From Plumapathes pennacea (lineage: Eukaryota > Cnidaria > Anthozoa > Antipatharia > Myriopathidae), in NCBI GenBank assembly GCA_964036295.1, contig OZ038470.1, positions 13,707,578 to 13,771,577 of the forward strand: a stretch of DNA of 64,000 bases, given 5' to 3'. This document shows positions 1 through 11,889 of the stretch, one piece after another (the stretch's first letter is position 1; every line of letters starts with the position of its first letter). Under the pieces are notes generated by a model that was given only the letters and a program-made list of their open reading frames with translations, was not told the origin of the DNA and did no database searches. Made by a program: the position numbers and the translations under genes.

Positions 1-504
1 CTTTTAGGTAGTATATACTCGACCAGTCTATTGACATCTCACTCAGTGGAGAAAAGCATTTGGACCTATGCAGATCAATTATGTGTTTCATAACTTCAAT
101 CAGTTACAGACCTCTTGGCCCATCACAGCGAGGATACTCAAAACCTAAATATTTGCATTTTGAAAATCATATTATTCCACGAATTCTACACTTTCTATAA
201 CATACAGTGTTTTCCAGATGACTTTAACTTCAAATCAAAATCAAAGTGAGCACAGCGCCAATCAGAAGCCAATGTAACTTGCGTTTGGCTTTAATTTGAA
301 GAAGAGATCAATCAGCAGTCCGCGAAAAGTCCATCGTCTTGCTTTGCTTGCGAGAGCAAATCGAAATACCATTTTTTTTGATTGGCCGATAATGCTACAG
401 TAACAAAATCGTTTGAATCAATCCCAAAACGTAGCCAACTCAAAACCAAAGCAATGATAATAAATAAATTATGTATTAAGGTCAATTGTTATATTTCTTT
501 TCAG

Positions 505-588
505 ATGAAGTATCACAACCCTGCAATTGAAGGAGAAAAACACCAACCTGTTGACCTGGACCAAGCTTTAGATTTCAGTGGAGAATAA
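505..588 (+). CDS. Terminal exon of a gene whose 5' part lies left of the window (possible fifth member of the peptide array)
   Basis: A strong acceptor (pyrimidine tract ending TTTTCAG at 498-504) opens a 27-codon exon in phase 0, ending with TAA at 586-588. A poly(A) signal AATAAA follows at 711-716, with a T/G-rich stretch just after it. The encoded tail is acidic (PVDLDQALDF, SGE end). No signal peptide or cysteine-loop exon is visible upstream in the window, so the gene would begin beyond the left edge. Exon length, phase 0 acceptor, acidic composition and strand resemble the second exons of the peptide genes at 7.7-9.8 and 10.7-11.4 kb, which supports membership of the array. This is inference: the diagnostic exon 1 is not seen. 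Confidence 0.45.
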   Translation: MKYHNPAIEGEKHQPVDLDQALDFSGE

Positions 589-1914
589 GAAAACCTCGAA
601 ACCAGTGACTGAGAATTTTCTCCCAAATAATGTGGAGGAGAAGCATCTGCCTATGAACGATTGTTACATAAATGACCTAGATAGAGACTGGTTATCAAAC
701 TAACACTAACAATAAATGCTATATCTTTGTTCCTGCTCTGTTCTATGTGTTCTTACTGAGATAAAAAACGTAGAATAGTACACGTGATCTGACTGATAGC
801 ACAGTCTTATCATATGACTTTGTCTTATCATATGACAAATTTAACCGCTGGTGCAATTTGGTACAATTTTCAAACATCACGAGTAGTGTAAGTCATTAAT
901 TGCACGAACAATTCATGTGATTATCTACGCTAATTGCTGTTTATCTTGTAAATTGCACGCGCAAAATTAATGGTATCGAATTGACTCCTAGAAGAAAGAA
1001 TGTCATTCTCATTATTAATCCATAAACGCTGCGAAACAGCAATCAAGTGATTAGTTCAGAAGTTGCAACTTTTACACTCAATGAGTTACACAAACAATAA
1101 ACTAGATGACCCATTGCAGCTACGCTTGCAATTTTAAGGAGCATTACACTAACGTTTGTGCTGAGCTCACGGCTGAACCGTGTGCGCTCATCAAATAATT
1201 ACAAGAACTGTCTCTTTTAAATGCATATTAACACATGAAAGAATTACACAGTTTTCGCTCTTTTCTTTTACTTTTGTCAATAATTTCTGGACTTGGAACA
1301 TTCCTCTGGGTAACTTAAACCACCACAGAAAATGTAGTTGAAATTAAATGAGCCGTTTTTATAGTCAACACACGGATATTTGTCAGTGCTTTATACAAAC
1401 AAAGGCAACGGCTGTGGGTTTTTTCCTCCAGTTCGATTTGCTTGCGTGGAAGGAAAACTAAGCCGCTGTAATTGACAAGGTTAATGTTATTTATTTATTT
1501 ATGTATTTACTATTTAATATCTTTGTCCCAATGGACATCAGAAGTATTATAATTGTGCCTTTCCTCATTTTACTACCTATTTTTGGTATAATTGTTTATA
1601 ATTTACATTTTGTGGCCGGGTCGTATTTCGTCTTTCAGCAGCATGTGACTTTTCTTTTGTTCTTATTATAAAAGAGTGCGTGATTGTTGTAATGTATTGT
1701 AAAATAATTCATAATTATATTATTTGCCGACTTGAGTGAAAATTTAAGCTTCAGTAATTTGCAGGTGTTTGACGCCAAAAAATATATAATGAACAAGGGA
1801 CTCATTACTTTAGCTGTAAAATCAATGGTTTTTAGTTTGTGTACAGGATTTTTTTCCTCCCGAATAATTCTTCTTAGGTTATCAAATGTCTTCTCAAATT
1901 TGTGCCTTGAAAAT

Positions 1915-2400
1915 ACAGTGGAACCTCACTGAAAGACCACCTCCCGTAAGCGACCACTTCTTTTAAGCGACCACTTAACAAATGACCGTCATTGGCCGGT
2001 CCGTCAGTCAAATTACTATTAGCGAAACCTCTCGTAAGCGACCGCGACCACCATTAAGGCTCACCGTTTGAGTTTTTTTATTGTTTTTTACCTGCGGTAA
2101 GCGATCACTCTATGCTCTCAAGGGCAAGTTTCTGAGTAAGGACTAATTTCCTTGCAGAAACTGGACCGGACAAAACACTAACATATGTATAAATAACGTG
2201 CAACTGTACACAAGGTTGATTTCTTAGAATACAAGTTGTTTTTCACTCACTAAAACTGCATCATTTGACACTGGTTGTGGCTCAAAGCTGAATCTCACTT
2301 AGGCCTCCTAGGATGAGAAATTTCCATGAGCGACCACCTCCCGTAAGCGACCACTTAAAGACGAACGAAGGATGGTCGCTCACGGGAGGTTCCGCTGTAG
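1915..2400. mobile_element. MITE with TACAGTGGAACCTC-type inverted ends
   Basis: Left end reads TACAGTGGAACCTC and right end GAGGTTCCGCTGTA, near-perfect inverted repeats with TA at the outer edges, as in Tc1/mariner-derived MITEs. Subterminal copies of GTAAGCGACCAC recur in both arms. There is no transposase ORF. A partial relative lies at about 44835-44985. Confidence 0.6.
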
Positions 2401-3057
2401 AATTTACTAGCTTTTGTCTTTTGTATTGAAGTTTATTATAAGCTAGTTCGCAAGAAGGCAACACGCAACGATAAATGTATGGCAATTAACAAAGTTTATT
2501 TTTACCTTTTTAGGTATTTAAAAATGGAATAGAAAAGAAGCCACAGGAACCACACTGTAATGAAGTAAGGAGCCAAGATTTTTATTGTCAATTTGAAAAT
2601 AGGGTTTGCGGTTCTTTACAAATACGATATGGGGGAAGATGGGTAGTTTCCTAATAAGAATACTTAATTGAAACGTAGGAACTTTAATGTTTATTAGCAC
2701 TACCAATCTAAGCTTGATTTTATGGCGTCGGACTATAACGAATTTATTGCGTCAAAATTTACGCAAATTTATTTAAAGCATTAATGCAAAATGGTAAATG
2801 CCACATCGATTCTATTTAATAAATAAATCGTCAATAAATGGAATACTTGAAAGGTAACCAATCAAACCCAGCAAGTGAAAGATGATCTTCACTGTCAGGT
2901 TCAAGCAGTTGCAAAGAAAATTTGAAAAGAAAAATGTTTCACGTTGCTATCACACTGCGAAATTTACGAGTTATGAGCTTCTACATTAGCAAATTATTTA
3001 TTTGAACTTTACATCCCACACGAATTAAATTTTAAACATTCATTCAATTGATTTCTT

Positions 3058-3470
3058 CGCCCCCCGGGGGGGCGGGTACTCCCATATATAAGCCATTTCG
3101 GTATGTGCCGCCCCAAAGGGTATCGTTTTCAAGCATTTTTAGTCTGAAATAGGGTATCGATTTTGTCTTTTTGGTCTGGGATAGGTATGATTTTAACAGA
3201 AATATGTCGCCGCGGACATTGCACGGCAAATGGAAGAAAACACAGAGCGGAAATCGTTGCAAAAGAACAAAAAATCTCTAAACAAAGGTCTGAAATAGGG
3301 TATACATTTTGAAGTCAGGTCTGAAATAGGGTATACATTTTTGGAGTCAGGTCTGAAATAGGGTATAGAAAATCAAGTATTTTGATCCGAAATAGGGTAA
3401 GGGTTTTCAGGACCGGGCGGCACACCCCCACCCCAAATTATAATGGGTGCCCCCCCCCCCCCCCCGGGTT
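3058..3470 (+). repeat. Dispersed repeat with internal 'TCTGAAATAGGGTAT' units, copy 1
   Basis: Starts with a C/G homopolymer run, then GGTACTCCCATATA and GCCGCCCCAAAGGGTATCG, contains several diverged units of TCTGAAATAGGGTAT, and ends GGCACACCCCCACCCC followed by a C run. Other copies: 30973-31465, 33911-34228, and a remnant at 17232-17345. No coding capacity seen. Confidence 0.7.
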
Positions 3471-3537
3471 CTTCGCACGTGCGGAGTTAAGCTCTGATTA
3501 GAAAATTAAATTCAGTATTTTATGAATTTTCTAATTT

Positions 3538-3546
3538 CTATATAAG
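3538..3546 (+). promoter_or_regulatory. TATA box of the first complete peptide gene
   Basis: CTATATAAGG lies about 155 bp upstream of the chosen ATG at 3698. This gives a short 5' leader with no intron needed. TATA-like motifs are also found before the other array members: TATAAAAG at 7468-7475, TATAAAAA at 10268-10275 and TATATAAAG at 12725-12733. Confidence 0.45.
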
Positions 3547-3697
3547 GTTAATGAAATATTGTGAGGTATCCAGGGTGTTATGATGTCCATAAATAACCTA
3601 TTAGCTGATGGGAAAATGTAGCTTTGAGTTACCCGAAGAACAGTATTATCCACGTGCAGAGCAGAAGTTCATCGTTCAAACAGACCGAGAAATCGCT

Positions 3698-3892
3698 ATG
3701 GATTTGAGGATTTTTGCCCTCGGTTTCGTGATATGCCTCGCTCTTGGATTAATCCAGGGTCTTCCTGAAGCAGCAGAATGGTCTGAAACACAGGGAGCCG
3801 AAAAAGAAGGAATCCGCAAAGAACAAAATTATGCCAGAGGAGGTTGTTTATTTGGTAGATGTCGTCGGCGTAAAAGTAGAAGTTTAAGAAAG
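3698..3892 (+). CDS. Secreted short-cysteine-loop peptide precursor 1 (C-x-F-G-R-C family), exon 1
   Basis: Start chosen at 3698 (Met-Asp-Leu-Arg) rather than the upstream Met at 3608, because it places a hydrophobic signal peptide (about residues 4-21) at the N terminus. Then come an acidic spacer (residues about 23-36) and the core GGCLFGRC near residues 48-55, followed by RRRKSRSLRK. The two Cys can form a six-residue ring. A donor AG|GTGAGC follows at 3893 in phase 0. The last exon is uncertain. Candidates are 4742-4813 (acceptor TGTTTTCAG, 23 residues then stop) and 5810-5848 (acceptor TTTTTACAG, 12 residues then stop). Without splicing the frame stops at 3934. Family unrecognised; secretion is predicted from the sequence, function is unknown. 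Confidence 0.7.
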
Positions 3893-3934
3893 GTGAGCCA
3901 CTCAAATCTTCCTAGAGGTTGTAACGAACGTTAA

Positions 3935-6900
3935 CTTAAAAGTACTATTGACACTTTCACTGCACCACAGTAAACCTCACTGCTAGAAGAATTGACTTCT
4001 GTATTTGGTTTGGTTGGCCCAGAACAGGATGATCAAAGTAAATTATAGTTTTTTTGTTGTGAACATTTGTTAAGACAAATCAATAGATTTACTGGCCTGA
4101 TAGATGAATTTTTGTCAGAGTGGTCCAATTTGAAACTAAAGCCTGCACACGTTGTGAGGAAAACTACGTATGACTCGAGTTCGTGAAGATACAACAAGTC
4201 AAGGTTCTAAAAGCAGCGGGTTACTGATAACTTCTTATCTTCTTGTCGCAATATGTAAACGGTCTAGTCACTACTTCTTTTTTAAGTATATTATCCACTC
4301 TGAAGCTTTATCAAGGAATGTAAACGATCGCCTCGGAAGCCAACTACTGTACCGTGAGATTTTGGTTATATTCTCCCCCCGAATACAAGTCAAACTCGCT
4401 TTTGCACGTTTTGAAACACAGCCAAAGAGCAACTCGGAATTGGCCTGTTAAAACCTAAACGAGTCAAAGGAAATGTCAGTACAGTATTCAGCTTATGTTT
4501 AATTTATATAATCTGACATTTTGCAAGAACTTAATTTTATGGTTCACGGCCAAAGGCTGAGACCTAAATAATAAATTATGCGAAGTTAATTATGCATGAC
4601 GTTGTAGCGGAAGCATTTGGCCGTAAAGCGGTCGATATTTTCACGCTAAATAGCGTCACGGAGACAAATTAAAGCATCGTTTGGATTGATGATATGTAAA
4701 GTAAGTCTTGTTTGAAAGAAAGTTATCGTTTCTGTTTTCAGAATTTTGGTTTGAAAAGGTGCAAAATGAAGTATCGTGTTGTTAAAGGCAACATTTTAGT
4801 GGCAAACTTTTGAATTTTGTAATTATGGAACGACAATGTCTTGATAAATTTATCCAGTTTGCTTCTGGTGGTGAAAGTAACACAGTGAATAGTTTCCTCT
4901 ACCTTCCATTTCGATTTACGTTCAACTGGTTCGTGCGTTTCTTCGACGTGAATCCGAACCATGCAGCATCGAAAGATGACAAGAAGAATCGAAACCACAA
5001 CACCACACAAGATATTATTGAAAAGTTTACTTTTTATATTTCGCGCGGAGCAATTTGCCATAGTTATTATACTGGCAGCCGCGGCCAAATCGCGGGCGCG
5101 AACTTTCATGACGTCATGTACAAATTCAAGACTGCATCCGATTTGCCGACAGGCCGTGAACCATAAATTTGGTCACAGAAACATGACAACAACATGTCTG
5201 GGAACAACAATCAACTGAGCGAAGCATATAGATAAAAAGATTCAAGTAAGATACACAAGCAATCGGCAACCTGCCAACAATGTTTTCTGTCTGGCTCATT
5301 AGACCTCAACAGGCAACGGACCAGTCTCACAAGTTGCGCCATAAAAGCTAAAATATGAATTAAAGGGGTCCTCTCGACCACAATTCCTTGCGAGCCGAAA
5401 CCCTTGATCAGCCATTTTTTCAGAAACCTGGGTATAAAAAACCGCTTTCACAATCATACGCAGTTCGTAAAGCGCAGATGTTCTAATAGGCCACCTGACA
5501 ATAAAGGTTCGCGGGAATAGTGGATAACTGATTGTTTTGGTGCAATTATGCATATTTTAGAAACAAGACCAAGCTCTACAGAGAGATTTACTTCACAGAA
5601 ACTTGCTTATGTGTGGGGGAGTAAAAAGTGCTATTTGCTACTACGCATGGTTGTGAAGGTGGCTTATAGAACGCAAGGTTTGGCAATCCATTTCCATCAG
5701 ACTTGTTCGATGGTAAAATTGGTTTCTCGTTTGGTGTTATAAGAGTGTGTTATTTATTTATTTATTTCATACTAAGAAGCATACGTAACGTGCACTCGAG
5801 TTTTTACAGAACTTTCTCCACAATATGCAAAGAAAATCATCGGACTAGCTGTGAGAGAACACCTTGCAAATCCTATTGCGCGCACTATTATTTATCATTT
5901 ATCATGTATTCGCAACGTACCTAAAACGATGTCTCTTTATCTGTACTCACATTTGAATTTTGAGCAACAGTTTTGAGCCCTCAATACGTATCATTATGAA
6001 TATATAAACAATAAACTACTTTTAGCGAGGAAATATGCACGGATAATTGTCCGAGGATATTATCTGTTCCGAGAAACGAACAGTTGCCCGAGAGCGAAGC
6101 TCGAGGGCAACTGTGAGCTTCGAGGAACAGATAATGTCCAAGGACAATTATTATCCGTGCATATTTCCGAAGCCAAAAGTAGTTTATTGTCTTTATTATC
6201 CTTCAAATATTTCCTCTCGCAGCGCAAATAACGGCGCGGAAACTGTGAAACTTTTTAGTGTTTTCTGGAACTGCATTTTTGACCAACAAACTGATGTCCT
6301 CCTCAGTAGTCGTCTTGTAATGATTTTTGTGACTAAATAAATAGGACTGTGTTCGGATATTGTCAATAAACAGCGTTAGTTCGCCAGGCGGGGGTTATTC
6401 GCTGATAACGTCCGCTCACGAGCGGACGTTATTCGGTCACGTGTCACGATTCTACCAATCACGCGTGAGGGGGGGGGGGGAATATTTGATGGTTCATAAA
6501 CACATATCAAGTACAAGGAAGGAGTTCAACTGTTTCCTTCCCAAGCCAAATAACGCAGAGAAAATATAATACGTAGAATATTCACAGTTTGAGCTAGCAT
6601 GTATAAGGTTTCCGTTTCAAACAGAGTGCAAAATTTTGAGCAAGGAATTAGGTCATCTCAAATCCAATTGTAGGAGGATTGACTTTTTGGTGACTATATA
6701 CCTATATTTAGTGAGTGCCTGTGTGTCTGTCTCCGTTTACACTTCAGAAAATATAATGGCAATAACTCCAATGTAGCCGCGATTAATGCCATACTCCAAG
6801 GACATGTTTACCATTTGCGAACTTTGAAATGAATGTTCCTTCGTAAACAGCTGCATTTTCGTATTTGATGTTATGCGACAGAAACTCAGTTCACTTTATT

Positions 6901-7460
6901 GCGAGCCGGATTGTATAAATATTATGCTATTGTCGTTAGGGAAGTAGATACCCCACGGTCGCCAGAAAAGGGACGAAGAACGTTCATGCTCGGCAAATCC
7001 GTGTCGGACGAAATGCGTCTAAACACTCCGCCTACGTCAGAGCCTTCAAACTTGTTTCCCGCCTTATCCAGCGTGGGGACAATTTTCAACAGAGCACACC
7101 TTACTCTGTTTCTCAAGCTCTAGCGCACAATATTTTCTACTTTTAGAAATTTTGTTTCATGTGATGATAATTTACCATCGAAAATGTCGGGCGCCTTTAA
7201 AATGGAACATGAATATTCTGAGGCGCAAATTTAGACCTGTTAAGTCTCGATCTGCAATTAATATTAAGTGGGCATTTACACCCGCCTATTAACTTATTCA
7301 AACCTCTGTCTGAAAGGGCAACTAATTTTGCTGAAAGACAAATAGATATTATGTGAATAGGATCTTTTGTTAAGAGTTTGTTAACAGTATACCATTGGAA
7401 AAGGATCAAGGAAAATCGTTTCAATACTCATTTATATGTGAGAGATTATATAGAGTAAGC
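3935..7460. other. Region between peptide genes 1 and 2
   Basis: Should contain the 3' exon of peptide gene 1 (candidates 4742-4813 and 5810-5848) and a foldback element at 6006-6195. Otherwise AT-rich, with a G run at 6470-6480. I found no further cysteine-loop exon and no conserved coding exon. Confidence 0.5.
6006..6195. mobile_element. Foldback (palindromic) element of about 190 bp
   Basis: The left arm begins AACAATAAACTACTTTTAGC and the right arm ends as its complement (CCAAAAGTAGTTTATTGT). The arms pair almost throughout, including ATATGCACGGATAAT against ATTATCCGTGCATAT, around the centre GAGCGAAGCTC. It is non-coding and MITE-like. The AATAAA at 6010-6015 lies inside its arm. Confidence 0.7.
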
Positions 7461-7697
7461 AACATGTTATAAAAGTCATAAATTGGAAATTTACTGAACA
7501 TCGACTTTCATGAACATTTATTGAATTTCAGTACACCTGCTTGAACACACGGCGCGCTTCTATTGATTTGTTTCCCGCCCAGTGAGAATCATTTAATATC
7601 CAGTGCAAATTTTAAATATTCTAAAGCAGTTAAATGACGACAAGTTGAAAGTAAATTTTACTCCACTGAGGAAGCTCTTTCAAACTAATCATCGATC

Positions 7698-9325
7698 ATG
7701 CAAGTCAAGAAAATTGCCCTTCTTCTCGCAGCATCTGCGCTTGTTCAGTTCTTTGGGAAGTATCATTCTGCCGATGCACTTGAAAAAAGCGACGACGAAA
7801 GTCTAGAGTTTAAGCGATCGAAGCTCAGGCCTCCTTGCATTTTCGGCCGATGCCAGCCGACGCGAAAACCTCGCAGATCATTGAGGGTAGGTCCAGAAAA
7901 AGTATTCAAGAATTATTTGTACTTCAGTGTACATTATTTTTTGCTATATCAATGAAGAGTTTAGTTTTGGCCATTAAACCAAGATTAATTTGTGAGCCAC
8001 AGACCATGTATACAAATTTACTTGGTGTAAAGCTTCTACAAAGTTCCCCCAAATCACTAAGTAGTTAGCTTTTTTTAGATATAGACATAGATGAACTGTT
8101 TTGTATTATTCGGTCAGTTGGCGCGGTTGAAATGTTATATTTTTTTAGTGACATCACATTTAGAGAAAAGTAGGCGGAAAAACATTGATGGACAACAAAG
8201 AAAATTTTCGAACAGATGTAAAGTAGTAATTATTGTTTTCTGATGAAATAGTAATGCGCATAAAATTTTTATCGCACATCTTTTAGTGTTCGTTTCGCAA
8301 TTCTTACAGCGATTTCAGATAAAGGTGTAGAATATCACTGAAAACTAACGCAAAATCGGAACTGAGTTCAAGAAACGTTTGCAAAAATTTTACATGGGAA
8401 ATATTGGACTATTCAACGGGTCATAATATAGGTCTGTTTTACTGACCTTGCATTTAATAGAAATTGTCGATCTGTATTCAATTTCTTTTCGTACATTTTA
8501 CTATAAGTTCTGGACCACAGCGTTTGTTAAAATTTAATGCCGTATTTGCTGGTCAAACTATTTATAGTTAGTTTTTTCGCTGGTGCTCTATCGGCGACTC
8601 GTTTACGTTATTTCTTTAAGAAAAAAAATTGTGGGGAAGAGTCATGATTAAACGAACAGCTTTTACACGGCTTTTTCTATTACCGGCTGGACTTCATTTT
8701 GTTTAGCAATTTGACATATTGTTTTCCATACCAAAAGGACCGCATTAAAAGCTAGTTGTGATAACTTTCCATGATTGGGTATTATATTTTACCTTCTGCA
8801 CATCGAAAATGAAAGAAAATTGAATATCACGCTTGTAAAACAACGCTGCAGGCGATTTGTTTGATGCTAAAACTGAATGCAAAATTGTTCGTTCACAGCA
8901 AGAAAATTGTAAAGAAAGCTGCTGAAACCACCATTCAGTCAAACGGAAACATGGCTAGAGCATATCAATTCATTTGCTTCAAGAATGATGATCTCTTAAT
9001 TCCTTTAAATAAATAATGGTTCTGCCTTACTGTGTTGTGTAAAGTGGTCTACAGAACTAAGGCAATGTGCATATTTTGTAGGACAAAGTATTTTGCCTTT
9101 GTTTTTCATTCCGCTTTACGAGCCGAGAATATCGGGCAATTTGCCCGTTTTGTGCGTTGCTTTCCGTGAAACAAATGTAATTTATGTCAGAGAACTTAGA
9201 CTGGCAATAATATGGAAGCTTTTTAAACTTTAATCGATGTCTTAACTTTCACCATAGAAAGGAAACGGCATCGAAACGTGGTTTTGAATGCGTGTATCGT
9301 GTGACTTTTTGACGCAATTTTAACT

Positions 9326-9372
<47 letters not shown>

Positions 9373-9756
9373 CCGGTATTCCCCATAGTTTAACCAGTTT
9401 AGTAAAGTCCTTGCCTGTCCAAATAAAACTTAGAAAGTTAAAAATCCATTAACAATGCTAAACAACAACGTGAATGAACGCAGCCTTTATAACGTTGTGA
9501 CAGCGCCCGAGTGACTTTAGGTTGTCTTGTAGGTTCAACCACATCGTCTTTGGCAGTGAGATCATTAAATCATTTTTGTCTCTGTTTTTCTTCTTTTACA
9601 ATCTTCTTTTCATCATTTTGTTATCTTTGCCTTTCTTAGGCTTCTTGTTTCTAACTATCTAACTATCTTACGTTTCTCGAACAGGAAAGGGTTCCATTTG
9701 AAGACCCCAAGTTCTTTGAGAGCCCTGTCGACATGAGAGATCCCGCTTATCGCTAA
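7698..9756 (+). CDS. Secreted short-cysteine-loop peptide precursor 2 (two exons)
   Basis: Coding exons 7698-7886 and 9685-9756, total 86 residues. Donor AGG|GTAGGT and acceptor CTCGAACAG join in phase 0. Residues 1 to about 20 form a signal peptide (KKIALLLAASALVQFF). An acidic stretch (EKSDDESLEF) follows, then a dibasic KR, the core LRPPCIFGRC, and a basic tail QPTRKPRR. KR before and RK/RR after the loop are typical prohormone-convertase sites, so a short cyclic peptide may be released. Exon 2 adds an acidic tail containing VPFEDP. The poly(A) signal AATAAA is at 9874-9879. This is the clearest family member. It could be a neuropeptide, antimicrobial or venom-type peptide; the sequence does not decide. 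Confidence 0.75.
9329..9371. repeat. (GT)n microsatellite
   Basis: About 21 uninterrupted GT units inside the intron of peptide gene 2. Confidence 0.95.
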
Positions 9757-10664
9757 CTTTTGACGAATCACAAAGACTACAGTATAGCACTGCAAATGCA
9801 AAAGAAAGTCCACTTTTATGTCAGATTGTCACACATCAGTTAATGACCCAACTAAACTAAAGTGTATAAGGTGAATAAAACTGGAGAAAACTGCTATGGA
9901 GGGCGTCATTTACTTATTTGTTGATATATATACATGTCCGGCTTGTAGCCGCTAAAACGTTTTCCGTTTAAAATTTGGTTTCAGTTTCGACAGCCGGGTT
10001 TTTTGGTCTGAGTGAAATTAATCTTTTTAACTTATTGCTTTTCTAGTTTCAATAACACAATCAAATATGTACTGGAGGAAACTAATTATAAATATTATTT
10101 ATACTGGTATATAGAAATATATATATAGTTGATCAGTACTGCAGCAATCATGGCTAATGAGCATGATTGTTTCCAACCAGTTTAACTGTTTTTAAGATTT
10201 GAAAATATGAAAGACATGAAGGTGTTTCCACCTGTTTCCATGTACGTTGGTAAAGGCATGAGATTGCTATAAAAATGGGGGCTGTCGATTATTTGTGATA
10301 ATACATATAACACGTTCATTTGCAAGAAGAATAACCTTTAATGAGCTAAACCTTGGATGCTAAACTATTCTGACTGATATCACCTGCACTTATAGACCAC
10401 TCGTTATAGCGCTTTGTGTTACTGTCATCATTTTGTAGAAAGATAATTTTCTTTTTTTTTTTTTCCTAACTCGTATTTGGCTGCTAATTTAATCTTATTT
10501 TGTTCAAGTGTTTTCCTCTACTTCCTAGCATTGCCGGTATATGAAAGGGGTCGGTGAATGCCCAAATTGTCTAACCCGACATCGGTTAGGGGAACTATTG
10601 AATCTGACTAATTTTTCCACAGGAAACGATTTCAAGAACTGACTGTAAGAATTAGCAATTCCTG

Positions 10665-11391
10665 ATGAAGCAAGCGAGGCTAATGATGATTCTACTCCTG
10701 TTGGAATATTTTATAACAACTATGAGTGAAAACGACATATCTGTCCAAGAAAGCGACAGCGAGAAAATATTAGTTCATACAAGGACTATCAGGCCGTTGT
10801 GTTCCTTTGGAAGATGCCGGCGTCGACGAAGTAGCCCAAAATCGAAAAAGGTACGTGAGTCGTCCTATAAAGAGGGCAACGCCATACTACGTTTAACGGC
10901 TGTAATTAAATCTGGGGCCCCGTCCAAACGAATCCGTTTTCGTTTGAAGACGCATACTTTTATGCGTTTTTACTTTCCGTCCACACTGAAAGTGGAGGTT
11001 TTCAAAAACGGTTCCCAAAGTGCCGAAAACTTTTTCAACGGTTTGAAATAAAGGCGTTGGCGCAAGCACTTGGAAATTCTTGTTCGAAGTAATTCTGCAA
11101 CTAACGAAGTCCGCGGTGAGACTTCTAAAAGTTTCCATTGCTAAAATAAAATTACAGTGCAAGGTGTAGATGTGACAACACAGTCAGTTGCTGGAAGAGA
11201 TATATGACGGGTTCAGAAAAAAAAATGTTAAAACTAGTTTCAATCACACGAAATTATAGACCTTGGTTTGATCGCGATCACGTCATTCAAACCTAGAAAT
11301 ATATAACTATATCGCAAATACAAACTTAACTAAAAATCGTTTTCTTTGTTCACAGGTTAAAGTGACATTTGAAGATAAAGCCGTTGCATAA
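10665..11391 (+). CDS. Secreted short-cysteine-loop peptide precursor 3 (two exons)
   Basis: Coding exons 10665-10850 and 11356-11391, total 73 residues, joined in phase 0 (donor AAAAAG|GTACGT, acceptor TTGTTCACAG). The signal peptide covers about residues 5-20 (rich in Leu, Met, Ile). An acidic spacer (SENDISVQESDSEK) precedes the core RPLCSFGRC and RRRRSSPKSKK. The second-exon tail VKVTFEDKAVA shares V-x-F-E-D with gene 2, which supports both splice calls. The poly(A) signal AATAAA is at 11423-11428. A good acceptor (TTTTTCCACAG, ending 10622) lies just upstream of the ATG, so the leader probably contains an intron. Function unknown. Confidence 0.72.
10905..11170. mobile_element. Probable MITE remnant in the intron of peptide gene 3
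   Basis: Begins GGGGCCCCGTCCAAACGAAT and holds paired motifs such as CGTTTTCG and CGAAAAC, typical of hAT-like non-autonomous elements. The right end is not clear, so the boundary is approximate. Confidence 0.35.
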
Positions 11392-11629
11392 CTGTCAGGA
11401 CTTCGACGGAGAAAGAGCGATTAATAAAGTAATACAAATCAAAAATGGGGAAAAAGTAGTTTCTATTAACTATTAGTAAGATGCATGGAAATGGTTGCGG
11501 TTTTCTTTCGAGTTCGAGCTCATGAAAATGGCAGTAGAGAGAGTTTGGCAAGTTGAAGCAAATTGCATCTGAGCTTTTCAGTTAGGGAAATTGCAAGAAT
11601 TTCTTGCAATAAGTTGTGGTCGACATGGC

Positions 11630-11882
11630 TCGGCCAGGGCAAAACGAGGACACATCGGGGCGGCTACAGTGTGCCCTTTGATGTTTCCAGGATGGCAAAA
11701 AGTGCGGCAACATTGCTGCGCTCAGCGAGAACACAAAAAATGTTTCTGAATTTTTACAGAAACTTTTTTTTTTTTTTTTTTTTGGCGTCCAGAACACAGA
11801 TTTGTGTCCGCAACAAATGTTTCGCGCGCGGCAAAACGGGGCAGCATTTAGGAAATGTCCTCGTTTTGCCAGGTCTAATGTC
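11630..11882. mobile_element. Dispersed foldback repeat, copy 1 (pairs with 62650-62908)
   Basis: Shares long stretches with 62650-62908: GGCAAAACGAGGACACAT, GATGTTTCCAGG, CAGAACACA and GTCCGCAACAAATGTTTCGCG. Its ends are inverted (GGGCAAAACGAGGACA and TGTCCTCGTTTTGCC). No coding capacity. Confidence 0.7.
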
Positions 11883-11889
11883 CGCTTAA

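Larger units (their letters stand above)
589..3537. other. Intergenic region without a recognised gene
   Basis: Holds a Tc1/mariner-like MITE (1915-2400) and a C/G-flanked dispersed repeat (3058-3470), both listed separately. The rest is AT-rich DNA in which I see no exon, RNA gene or conserved motif. Confidence 0.6.

Noticed and set aside
4738-5166. Overlapping ORFs of about 120 residues on both strands
   Set aside because: No conserved motifs and the two strands are equally open; kept only as the site of a candidate terminal exon for peptide gene 1.
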